Assembly (NCBI GenBank): GCA_003165595.1
Contig: PLWQ01000020.1
Location: 103,815 to 167,814 of the forward strand
Source: Fibrobacterota bacterium
GTDB lineage: Bacteria; Fibrobacterota; Chitinivibrionia; Chitinivibrionales; FEN-1185
DNA length: 64,000 nt
Reading direction: 5' to 3'
The position numbers and the translations under genes are program-made. The notes below the pieces were generated by a model. That model ran no database searches, was not told the origin of the DNA, and was given only the letters and a program-made list of their open reading frames with translations. How positions within the stretch are numbered: the stretch's first letter is position 1; every line of letters starts with the position of its first letter. This document shows positions 52,101 to 58,798 of the stretch, one piece after another.

Positions 52101-53468
52101 GCCGGTCGGGCCGGTGACAACAGAAAATGTTAATTTCTGTCCCACGTCCTGGTCATTGGCCAGCAGTGTGTCGATATATGGTCTATTCTGACCAACCGAA
52201 TCCGTTATTTGGGATAGCCGGGTTACAAATACGGGTGGATGATTCGTTTTCGGCGCGGCAGAATCCTCCACTGTAATTGTCCAGCCTATTGAATCTTTCG
52301 CCTGTTTCTTGTCATACACAAGAGCATAGCAAGCCTTTGCTCCGGTATCAGCAGTTTTCGGCTGCCATTCCACGGTATCTTTGCCGAGCAGCAAGAGAGG
52401 ACTTGAAACAACGAAACGAACGGTATCGTTTGCATCGACATCCATGGCGCTGAGGATTTTCTTGTACGTCTGGCCGACCCTTAGGGTCGCTTTCATGCTG
52501 TCGCCGGAAACGGTAAACACAGGCGCGTGATTTGTTGTGTCAACGTATGTGGTTTTGTAAATAAGCGTTATGGTATCCAGCGTAGCATTCTTGAATATGC
52601 TGTTGTCGGTTGCCTTTATGACAATCGTGTCAACAGTATCTGCAAGATAGAAATTCTGGGCTATCCACTGGTTGCCGTTAAGCTGAGCGACGACATTGTT
52701 GACCATGACCTGATAAACACCGCTCGTATCATGCGCGGTTCCATAAAGCATAACCGTGCGGGCATTCACCGTGTCGATCTTCGTGAATGATGCAACAGTC
52801 AACACCGGCCCGGTCTTATCCAAGATCAGCGTAGTGGCCGTAGCCGCGGTTGTGGCTGAGGACCGTCCCGCACCGTTCACGGCGGTAATTCTGTATTGGT
52901 ACTGGGTGACCGGCGAGAGTGTTGTATCCGTAAACGTATTCTGCGTGGCGAAACCTATGCTGTCCCATGTCGTTGAGCTGCCCGTCTGTCTGCTGATCAG
53001 GTAATAAGTCTCGTTTGTTGAATTTTCCTTCCAGATTAATCGGATGGTGTTATACGAAAGAGATTGCGCAACAAGGTCGGACGGGGCGATTGGCGATACT
53101 TGATTCGCCTGAATGGTGATATCCATTGCCGGCGCGGTGACCTTGGGAACCGTCATGGAGCCGCTGTACAGGACATGGCCGAGCGAGTCAATGCCTTCGA
53201 TTTCTATTGTAATGCTGATGCCGGCAGCAACGGATGGAATGGTGCCTTGATTATCTCCATAGAAAAAGGTCTTCCCAAGAGTTGAAGCAAGTGATGGCGA
53301 CGAAATGGTTATTCTCACACTGTCAACCCCAGCCGGGATTCCATCCTTGGTTGAGGTTTTCCAGAGGATGGTGGGAACAACCGTCGATGTTCCCGGGCTC
53401 GTCGATTGGTTGTTGGAACAGGTCAAAAGACCCGTTGCCGCCAAAACCAAGAGCACGATTTTCTTCAT
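49188..53468 (-). CDS. Giant FISUMP lipoprotein with FGE-like domain (module copy 2)
   Basis: 1426 residues from the ATG at 53468 (AAGGAAG upstream); lipobox VLAATGLLTC. Order: FN3-like region (about 130-230), several Ig/cadherin-like repeats (about 290-600; NHPPVFV/NHPPKFV... recurring), an FGE-like domain (about 610-848; GMRLLNGDTYQMGQAGIAEP, GYRLPTESEWEYACRAG), FN3, then FISUMP domain 1 (about 944-1134), an Ig-like spacer and FISUMP domain 2 (about 1231-1426). Each FISUMP copy reads VYQTVTIGTQVWM, YCWYDDS or YCWYNDS, LAPTGWH.PTDSEWTVL. The FGE-like end RGGPWAEAPVHLY has no catalytic Cys. FISUMP is a hallmark of Fibrobacter; function unknown. Confidence 0.88.
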   Translation of the reverse strand: MKKIVLLVLAATGLLTCSNNQSTSPGTSTVVPTILWKTSTKDGIPAGVDSVRITISSPSLASTLGKTFFYGDNQGTIPSVAAGISITIEIEGIDSLGHVLYSGSMTVPKVTAPAMDITIQANQVSPIAPSDLVAQSLSYNTIRLIWKENSTNETYYLISRQTGSSTTWDSIGFATQNTFTDTTLSPVTQYQYRITAVNGAGRSSATTAATATTLILDKTGPVLTVASFTKIDTVNARTVMLYGTAHDTSGVYQVMVNNVVAQLNGNQWIAQNFYLADTVDTIVIKATDNSIFKNATLDTITLIYKTTYVDTTNHAPVFTVSGDSMKATLRVGQTYKKILSAMDVDANDTVRFVVSSPLLLLGKDTVEWQPKTADTGAKACYALVYDKKQAKDSIGWTITVEDSAAPKTNHPPVFVTRLSQITDSVGQNRPYIDTLLANDQDVGQKLTFSVVTGPTGLAIGSSSGIVTWTPSATGTFAVSARVSDDSSASVDIAWTITVVSALNHPPKFVTQSTDMAAVDTVGNLYKGTLLATDPDGDSIRYSILSAPAELSIGSKTGLLVWTPAPGDTGNKSLSVMAGDGKGGFDTLKWVVKVVKKSYGLAVGGMRLLNGDTYQMGQAGIAEPTHPVTVSSFYIDTTLVTQVDYQGLMSVNPSQFTGDTRRPVENVTWFDAVLYCNKRSKADGKDTVYSFTNIIGPAGNGCTGLTGIKINYSRNGYRLPTESEWEYACRAGTTTAYYWGADTNGINNFAWWVGNSNGTTHPVATKTPNAWGLYDMTGNLWEHCNDLYAGVDTTVRTNPIGPATGTAYVLRGGPWAEAPVHLYSSYRTYLNIGDHNNSDGFRCARSATAVVLPTAPTISSAVAGDGKISVSWSPVSGATSYNLYYAAAAIVTVAGTKVTGVTSPYVLGSLTDGTQYAVGMTAVNAAGESGLSSVQTATPQTVGSTVTDIDGNVYQTVTIGTQVWMVENLKTTRFNDGNPIPLVTANSWAALLTPGYCWYDDSASYGITYGALYNWYAVNTGNLAPTGWHAPTDSEWTVLTTYLGGLTVAGGKLKETGSSHWISPNLGATNETGFSALPGGFHNSDGTFSAIEGNGYWWSSTASSGSNAWDRDLNYSSAGVYPHEYNRGHGFSVRCIKGNPVPTAPSIITQPKSDTLAVGQNDTFSVVVTGTAPLVYQWYKNNAAILGATSSSYSIANVQAADAGTYTVTVSNGTLPNATSTGAILTLNSTTVSVTDTDGNVYQTVTIGTQVWMAQNLKTTRYNDGSAIQLVTDGTTWSNLTTPAYCWYNDSIIYGNIYGALYNWYTVNTGKLAPTGWHVPTDSEWTVLITYLGGDAVAGGLLKETGTAHWASPNAGATNTFGFFALPGGERINDGTFDYVGGTGVWWSSTASGAAISLYRSISYNAADVGHNSFSNVFGFSVRCIKN

Positions 53469-53515
53469 GCGAACTTCCTTGCATTGGATAAGTGTTATCG
53501 TATCAGTAAAGTTGT

Positions 53516-54118
53516 TCACGGATTCCAGTGGACGGTAACATCAGAGGATGCCGGCGTGCTTCCCGTCGGTTTCCGGCTCAACAGTATCGCTGGAACTGCA
53601 ATGACTGCTGCAACAACAACGCCGCCTGCAACCCACAAGGCAGCATGGTTCTTCTTTGGCTGATACGTGCCTGCAATTTTCTGGGCGAGCATTGGAATCA
53701 CTGATGTCAAAAGGTCGTCGGTACTGCCTTTGTGATATTCCGTATAATCCTTGAGAATCTTGCCCGTGCCCACTTCCACAAATCGGACACTGAGAGTGTA
53801 TGTCTTGCCCACCATGCCGATATTGCCCATGACCATATAATTAACTGCGAGCATCTTTCCGATCTCGATGGCACAGCTGGCTTCGTCGCAAGCCCCGGAC
53901 TGCTGAAATCCCTGCTCCTTGAGTATGTCGTTCATCTGGGAACGTTCCATGACCTGATATTTACCGGACTTGCCCAGTTCGCTCCGCAAGGCATCCGTGA
54001 GCGACAGCGCCTCGTTCTCCGTGACGCCGGTAGCCTTGAGATTGTTGACGGCAACGAGGTCGGCTGCGGAAACTGAAAGACAAATAGAAAGCATGGCAAA
54101 AACGGCGGTTTTCTTCAT
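53516..54118 (-). CDS. CsgG-like exported protein (module copy 2)
   Basis: 200 residues from the ATG at 54118, which opens a signal peptide (KKTAVFAMLSICLSVSA). Residues about 20-150 are the CsgG/FlgO-type domain: LTDALRSELGKSGKYQVMER, MNDILKEQGFQQSGAC, MLAVNYMVMGNIGMVGKTYT. A membrane helix follows (residues about 163-183, WVAGGVVVAAVIAVPAILL). It is paralogous to the 31955-33067 product but lacks the PEGA domain. The giant FISUMP lipoprotein gene starts 47 bases downstream, the same arrangement as at 31955/33125. Confidence 0.8.
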   Translation of the reverse strand: MKKTAVFAMLSICLSVSAADLVAVNNLKATGVTENEALSLTDALRSELGKSGKYQVMERSQMNDILKEQGFQQSGACDEASCAIEIGKMLAVNYMVMGNIGMVGKTYTLSVRFVEVGTGKILKDYTEYHKGSTDDLLTSVIPMLAQKIAGTYQPKKNHAALWVAGGVVVAAVIAVPAILLSRKPTGSTPASSDVTVHWNP

Positions 54119-54348
54119 GGTAGAAACCTTATTGGAAGGGGGCGGGACAATCGGGCTGCTCTTTTCACCCAAGCAAGAACGGGAGCTTACCAGAACATAA
54201 TTGTACCACGGTATGGATTCGGAAAACAAGGAGTTTGATTCGCAGGAAAGGACACGCGATCATCGGTCTCGGGTATGATGGGCTTGATTGCTGAATCCCA
54301 TAGCGAGCGACTATAAGTATGTCTTTATTCCTTAGGGATGGAAAGATT

Positions 54349-54368
54349 CCTCGCAGCTTGCTGCGAGG
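54349..54368. terminator. Hairpin downstream of the XRE antitoxin gene
   Basis: CCTCGCAGC / GCTGCGAGG with a minimal loop, about 40 bases past the antitoxin stop at 54409; weak T-run on either strand. Confidence 0.4.
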
Positions 54369-54408
54369 TCTTTCAATACAGACCTTCCGAAGGCGAAACG
54401 ATTTCCAA

Positions 54409-54768
54409 TCACCTCAATCTTCCCGCACGTATTTTCAACACCTTTGCCAGTCTTCCCGCCATTTTTGCCGTAATCCGTCTCCGTCCGTTCTCGAATTCCG
54501 ACACCATGGTTTGCCGGATTCCCACGGCCTCGGCGAGTTGCTTCTGCGACAAGTCGGCCTTGATCCGTGCAGCTTCGAGAAGGTTCCCGGCCCGGTTCAG
54601 TTCCATTTCCTTGTAGAATTCCGTTTCCTCGATATCCATTTTGTCATCAGCGGCGCCGCCGAATATGACCGTAAGACGGTACTTTCTGCCAAGCCATTCG
54701 ACGGCTTCCTTTGCGCCCTCGCCGTTGATTGACAATTCAATATGGGGCTTTTTCACGACTGCCAACAT
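54409..54768 (-). CDS. XRE-family antitoxin (HigA-like)
   Basis: 119 residues. Residues about 63-115 are a Cro/C1-type helix-turn-helix (LSQKQLAEAVGIRQTMVSEFENGRRRI). The N-terminal ~60 residues (KPHIELSINGEGAKEAVEW) are a small alpha+beta segment typical of antitoxins encoded behind RelE/HigB toxins. The start overlaps the toxin's end by 32 bases. Expected to neutralise the toxin and repress their shared promoter. Confidence 0.85.
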   Translation of the reverse strand: MLAVVKKPHIELSINGEGAKEAVEWLGRKYRLTVIFGGAADDKMDIEETEFYKEMELNRAGNLLEAARIKADLSQKQLAEAVGIRQTMVSEFENGRRRITAKMAGRLAKVLKIRAGRLR

Positions 54769-55003
54769 AATTCACCTCAATTTCTATACTGTCCTTATAC
54801 CACGTCCAGCAGGCCACCCAGCTGTATTTCAGGTGACAGTGGTATCTATTTTCCCCAAGCGGTGAGTAGTTCGGCCATGTTCTCTGATATGGTCCGTCCG
54901 CCATCAAGTCTTCTACAAGCAAAAAGAGCAGTTTTCTTACGTCGCCGGGCAGTTGCCGCAATCCTTTGGCGGTCTTCCGCCGTATGGTAACGCGATACTG
55001 CAT
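54737..55003 (-). CDS. RelE/HigB-type toxin
   Basis: 88 residues with the RelE/ParE fold pattern: an N-terminal strand YRVTIRRKTAKGL, a helical pair RQLPGDVRKLLFLLVEDL, then strands with WPNYSPLGENRYHCHLKY and VACWTWYKDSIEIEVNYVGSREKA. Toxins of this group cut mRNA at the ribosome. The toxin-first order is HigBA-like. The promoter's -10 box ends six bases before the ATG, so a leaderless mRNA is predicted. Confidence 0.85.
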   Translation of the reverse strand: MQYRVTIRRKTAKGLRQLPGDVRKLLFLLVEDLMADGPYQRTWPNYSPLGENRYHCHLKYSWVACWTWYKDSIEIEVNYVGSREKAPY

Positions 55004-55009
55004 ATCAGT

Positions 55010-55038
55010 AATATATCACTTTATTGAATGGAAGTCAA
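55010..55038 (-). promoter_or_regulatory. Promoter of the toxin-antitoxin operon, probably leaderless
   Basis: Minus strand: TTGACT (55038-55033), 17-base spacer, TATATT (55015-55010), then six bases (ACTGAT) and the ATG at 55003. Confidence 0.75.
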
Positions 55039-55062
55039 CAATGAAGAATGGGGAGGTCTTGC

Positions 55063-55518
55063 TTAGGATGCCTTCCGCCTGACCCTCTGTATCATCTGAT
55101 CAAGGCTCTGGAGGAATCTTGACCGGTCCCTTTTCCCAAATTGCGCAGGCCCGCCTGTTATGGCTCCAGCCTCGCGGAGTTCCTTGAGAAGGTCCCTGGT
55201 TGCCAGGGCGTCGCCGATTTCCGAATCTGTAAACTCGTTGCCCGTGGTGCCAAGGACAAGGGCGCCCTTCCTGAGGCAGCGGGAAGCCAAAGGTATATCT
55301 CCGGAGATTACGATATCGTCTTCGGAGACATGCTCGACGATCCAGTCGTCGGCGGCGTCGAGATGATCGTTGACGACAATGAGGCGTATCCAGTTCTTTT
55401 CCGGAACGCGCATCCAGGAATTGGCGACCAGGGTGACCTGCAATCCGTAGCGCTCGGCAACGTGAAACGTTTCCTGCTTTACCGGACAGGCGTCTGCGTC
55501 GATGAAGATGTGGAGCAA
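55063..55518 (-). CDS. YaiI/YqxD family protein (DUF188)
   Basis: 151 residues starting with TTG at 55518 (AAAGGA eight bases upstream). The NYN/PIN-like DUF188 fold is marked by HIFIDADACPVK at the N-terminus, ANSWMRVP, the acidic pair in DAADDWIVEHV, DIVISGDIPLASRCL and TGGPAQFGKRDRSRFL. The family is widespread and presumed to be a nuclease, but the activity is unproven. Stands alone between the toxin-antitoxin and the GNAT pair. Confidence 0.92.
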   Translation of the reverse strand: MLHIFIDADACPVKQETFHVAERYGLQVTLVANSWMRVPEKNWIRLIVVNDHLDAADDWIVEHVSEDDIVISGDIPLASRCLRKGALVLGTTGNEFTDSEIGDALATRDLLKELREAGAITGGPAQFGKRDRSRFLQSLDQMIQRVRRKAS

Positions 55519-55572
55519 TCAGGATCCTTTTGCGGATGTTTCGGTTTGCGCAAGCGTCGGCCTGCACGAAGG

Positions 55573-56121
55573 CTATTTGTAAACGGAGAACCGTTTGAGG
55601 TCGAAGTACATCAGCCGGGTCTTCATCTCGGCATCGGTTTCGGTAAGAAACTCAAAAGAGTTCTGTTGGTAGAAGCCGAGCGTTCTCGGATTCCGGTAGG
55701 CATCGACGGTGATGTACCGGCAACCCGTCTTGTTGTTGTCCAGGAAGAACATCTTAACAAAGTCGAGAAGATGGGTTCCGATTCTGCAGTTCTGGTATTT
55801 CAGGTTCACGCCGAACCTTCCAATCTTTACCGCCGGGTAGCCTTTCATGCGCTTCGGGTTGGGCATGATCCTGCAGAACCTGTTCCATAGGGTCTTCGTA
55901 ATGATTTCTTCATCGTAAAAGATCTTGTCGTTTGATACACTGAAGAAGGCGACAGTGTCATTTCCAAATTCGTACAGGTAGGTTACGGCCAGAAGTTCGG
56001 TAAGATAATTCTTTGAATCCTTGTGCAGGAATTCGTTGGGGTCGGCGTCACCGCAATCAAAGGGCTTGATGATCGAATCAACTTCCAGGCGGACTTGTTT
56101 GCAGTCGGATAACCGGATCAC
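55573..56121 (-). CDS. GNAT-fold acetyltransferase-like protein (possible toxin)
   Basis: 182 residues, GTG start at 56121. Central GNAT features: VKIGRFGVNLKYQNCRIGTHLLDFV (strand 4 and the acetyl-CoA loop, here QNCRIGT for the usual QxxGxG/A) and YITVDAYRNPRTLGFYQQNSFEFL (helix 4 region). The initial part (IKPFDCGDADPNEFLHKDS) is typical of GNAT proteins found next to a small partner gene. Some such enzymes are toxins that acetylate aminoacyl-tRNA. The preceding gene ends two bases upstream, so the two are coupled. Confidence 0.75.
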   Translation of the reverse strand: MIRLSDCKQVRLEVDSIIKPFDCGDADPNEFLHKDSKNYLTELLAVTYLYEFGNDTVAFFSVSNDKIFYDEEIITKTLWNRFCRIMPNPKRMKGYPAVKIGRFGVNLKYQNCRIGTHLLDFVKMFFLDNNKTGCRYITVDAYRNPRTLGFYQQNSFEFLTETDAEMKTRLMYFDLKRFSVYK

Positions 56122-56123
56122 AT

Positions 56124-56288
56124 TCAGAAACTGCGCTCGTTTGCTTGTTTCATTTCCTCATAGGACTTCCGCGCCCGGTCGTAGTCTTCCCGAGTCACGG
56201 GTCTCGACGCCGCGGTCCTGGCATTTTCGGCAAACCGTTTGGCATCTTCGCCGTGCAAGATAGGCGTTTCTCTGATTGGCAATGCCAT
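56124..56288 (-). CDS. Small partner protein of the GNAT gene (possible antitoxin)
   Basis: 54 residues from the ATG at 56288 with AGGAGG six bases upstream (in-frame ATG at 56309 has none). ALPIRETPILHGEDAKRF, then a charged helix EDYDRARKSYEEMKQ. It has the size and position of an antitoxin for the downstream GNAT protein, but no DNA-binding domain was seen. A TATAAT box is at 56321-56316. Confidence 0.65.
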   Translation of the reverse strand: MALPIRETPILHGEDAKRFAENARTAASRPVTREDYDRARKSYEEMKQANERSF

Positions 56289-56321
56289 TTGACTACCTCC
56301 TTTGATCACCTATAAATTATA

Positions 56322-56681
56322 TCGCGGCCGGCCCGCATTCAGCGACATTTGAGGGAAACAATCTTGTAATTGATTTCGGCTCGCGAACTCCGGAGTGGAA
56401 CTGCATATCCGTTCTTGATCTCAGAGGCCGGCGTCTGGGAGAAATCAATTCCTGCCCGCTGCACGACGGCAGATTGAGGATTCCGCTGTCCCGCGCATTC
56501 GCCGGGCCGGTTCTTGTCCGCATCGGTCTGTTGAATGACACGTATGCGTTTCCCGTTGTGCGTTACTGACAGGCACGTGCCGGGCGGATTTGCCAATGGG
56601 CCGTTGGTTTGTCTTGGTACGGAGGGAAGGTGACAAGGCAGAGGCGCACTCTTGCGCCATGAACGCCCCGGCGCATCACGA
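56322..56681. other. Intergenic region before purA's 3' end
   Basis: No convincing gene. Open frames here lack ribosome-binding sites and family resemblance. Followed by the tandem repeat at 56682. Confidence 0.4.
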
Positions 56682-56734
56682 CTTCAACTTTTCAACTTCT
56701 CAACCCTTCAACTTCTCAACTTTGGCACTTCAAC
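56682..56734 (-). repeat. Short tandem repeat (GTTGAAAA-type) after purA
   Basis: Six or so imperfect units of AAGTTGAGAAGTTGAAGG type on the minus strand, directly behind the purA stop at 56735, sense direction. Confidence 0.65.
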
Positions 56735-58021
56735 TTATATCGGCTCAACTTCAATCGTCTGCATCCTGTCGGGACCTACCGACACGAGGAGCAGCGGGAT
56801 GTTGTAGCACAGCGACTGCAGCCTCTTGACATAGGCGATTGCCTTGGGCGGCAAGTCGGACAGTTTTTTGCATCCGGACAGATCGGTTTTCCATCCGGGC
56901 ATGGTTTCGTACTTCGGAACGGCCCTGGCCGCGGCCCCGGTGCTCGTGGGGTAGAGGTCGACGCGCGCGCCGTCGATTTCGTAATGGGTGCAGATTTGTA
57001 TTTCGTCGAGGTCGCTGAGCACGTCGAGTTTGGTGAGCGCCAGGCGCGTGAGGCCGTTGAGCTGCGCCGATCGCCGCAAGAGCCCGCTGTCGAACCAGCC
57101 GCAGCGCCGCGGCCTGCCCGTTGTTGCGCCGAATTCTCCGCCCACGGTGCGGATGCGTTCTCCCAGTGCGTTGGTGATCTCGGTGGGAAACGGGCCGTTT
57201 CCCACGCGCGTGGTGTATGCCTTGACAATACCGATTACCTGGTTGATGAGCGACGGCCCGACGCCCGCGCCCGTGCAGGCGGCGCCCGCGATTGTGTTTG
57301 ACGACGTCACGAACGGGTAGGTGCCGTGGTCGATATCCAGAAACGTTCCCTGCGCGCCTTCGAACAGGAGGCTCTTGCCGCCCTTCGCTGCTTTGTAAAG
57401 AAGGTCGCCGGTGTCGGCGATAAGGGGCACTATGCGCTGACGAAACCCGCGGTATGTCTCGGTGATTTCGCCCGGGTCCAGGTCGAAGGGCTGTTTGTAG
57501 AACGCAAGAAGCCGCTTTTTCTCGTCGAAATTACGCGCGAGCTTCGCGGTGAAAGAGTCCCAGTCCGCCAAGTCGCCCACCCTGATGCCGGTGCGCGAGG
57601 CCTTGTCGGCATAGGCAGGGCCTATGCCACGGCCGGTGGTGCCGATTTTGCGGCCGCCCATTGCCGATTCGCTGGCAGCGTCCTGCAGCTTGTGATAGGG
57701 CATAACGAGGTGCGCGAGATCGGATACGAATAATCTGCCTTTAACTTCGATGTTCTTGGATTGGAGTTCATCCACTTCCTTGAGGAATTGTTCGATATCG
57801 AACACCACGCCGTTGGACACGACGCAGATCTTGTCCGGGTACATTATGCCGGAGGGGACCAGGTGGAAAATGAACTTCCTGCCGTCCGCGATAACGGTGT
57901 GGCCCGCGTTGGCGCCGCCGTGGAACCGGATCACCACGTCGCAGAATTTCGACAGATAATCGATGACCTTGGCCTTGCCCTCGTCTCCCCACTGGGTTCC
58001 GACAACTACTGCGTTCGGCAT
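56735..58021 (-). CDS. purA: Adenylosuccinate synthetase
   Basis: 428 residues, normal length. It joins IMP and aspartate using GTP, the first step to AMP. Visible: the P-loop-like VVVGTQWGDEGKAKVIDYL (usually GDEGKGK), HGGANAGHTV, IGTTGRGIGPAYADK, VGNGPFPTE and the GTP-binding TKLDVLSDL. The ATG at 58021 follows GGGGAGAG. An intrinsic-terminator-like hairpin lies between the F2 element and the ribosome-binding site (58033-58073), suggesting attenuation or termination of an upstream transcript. Confidence 0.96.
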   Translation of the reverse strand: MPNAVVVGTQWGDEGKAKVIDYLSKFCDVVIRFHGGANAGHTVIADGRKFIFHLVPSGIMYPDKICVVSNGVVFDIEQFLKEVDELQSKNIEVKGRLFVSDLAHLVMPYHKLQDAASESAMGGRKIGTTGRGIGPAYADKASRTGIRVGDLADWDSFTAKLARNFDEKKRLLAFYKQPFDLDPGEITETYRGFRQRIVPLIADTGDLLYKAAKGGKSLLFEGAQGTFLDIDHGTYPFVTSSNTIAGAACTGAGVGPSLINQVIGIVKAYTTRVGNGPFPTEITNALGERIRTVGGEFGATTGRPRRCGWFDSGLLRRSAQLNGLTRLALTKLDVLSDLDEIQICTHYEIDGARVDLYPTSTGAAARAVPKYETMPGWKTDLSGCKKLSDLPPKAIAYVKRLQSLCYNIPLLLVSVGPDRMQTIEVEPI

Positions 58022-58032
58022 GACAAGTCTCT

Positions 58033-58073
58033 CCCCAAAAAAATAAAATACCGCTCTAAATCATGAAGCGGTA
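58033..58073 (-). terminator. Intrinsic terminator/attenuator in the purA leader
   Basis: Minus strand: TACCGCT (58073-58067), 11-base loop, AGCGGTA (58055-58049), then TTTTATTTTTTT, ending about a dozen bases before the purA start. The ribosome-binding site GGGGAGAG follows directly. Confidence 0.65.
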
Positions 58074-58185
58074 CACGCAAATTTGCGATGATATATCGCT
58101 GTGAATTATGGACGGTGGAACTACACAAACTACTAATTGTTAAAACAATAGTCAATGGTACGACAACTATAATAATTAAATTCTA

Positions 58186-58356
58186 TGGTGGGGACACCGC
58201 TTCGCGGTTTCCCCTGGCCCCCAGCTTCCGGCGCCTTGCACCGGCGATCTGGGGGCACACCCCTTCCAGCGGAAACGTGCGCGTAAGCGCAACGCTTGCG
58301 CATTGCGCGCGTCACGTTTCCGCAACGCCTTCTCTAATGTATGCCGCTTCGCGGCT
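58186..58356 (-). ncRNA. F2 structured element, copy 2 (candidate RNA), upstream of purA
   Basis: 171 bases, minus orientation, i.e. same direction as purA and ending about 165 bases before its ATG. It has the same stems as copy 1: GCCGC/GCGGC; the 11-bp GCGGAAACGTG/CACGTTTCCGC enclosing a GCGCAA..TTGCGC stem; CCCCCAG (minus strand; 58255-58249) / CTGGGGG (58224-58218); and a terminal GGGGAAACCGC/GCGGTGTCCCC stem (one mismatch) then ACCA. The third stem differs from copy 1 by two compensated pairs (T-A to C-G and A-T to C-G). Confidence 0.55.
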
Positions 58357-58530
58357 GTAAAAGCGCCAGACAGTAACCAACACAGAGTATGATAGCACGC
58401 ATCTTGGGAAATGTGCGCATGCGACCGTGGGAGAACGATCTTGAATCCTGCAAACACGACTTACAACTTGCGAAAGATATTTGCGTCCACAAACGGTCAC
58501 CTACCGTATGACAAAAAGATGTAACGGGGA

Positions 58531-58667
58531 GTTTCTTGCGCCAGGGGCGACGGAGGGGGTGCCGGAGCACAGTGCCGGCCGACCCGGCCGCCAGGCATAG
58601 GGCGGACCGGCACCGAGGCGAATAGCCGAGCCTGGAGAAGAACCGGTGCCGCAAGGCAGGCGCCCAG
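58531..58667 (+). repeat. F1 structured intergenic element (short variant)
   Basis: 137 bases in front of the XPB-like helicase gene, same direction. The 5' block is diverged; then GTGCCGG paired with CCGGCAC (the 21521 copy has GTGCCGCC/GGCGGCAC), the internal GGCCGCCAGGCATAGGGC, CACCGAGGCGAATAGCCGAGCC, GGAGAAGAACCG, a short GGTGCCGCAAGGCA segment and the 3' GGCGCCCAG. The AACGCCCA block is lost. Confidence 0.7.
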
Positions 58668-58798
58668 ATTCAAGGGGGTTACGAGACAGGCTGAACTTCC
58701 CCCACCGGAAGAATTTTACATCATAATACTAGAGAAGAAAATCCCGGCATAGGTTATTTTCCGGAGTCTGTGAAGAATGTGAAGAAAAAGAAAGCCCT
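58668..58798. other. Leader region of the XPB-like helicase gene
   Basis: No gene and no clear promoter; AT-rich around 58715-58760. An A/G-rich stretch (GAAGAAAAAGAAAG) lies just before the start codon and offers only a weak ribosome-binding site. Confidence 0.4.
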
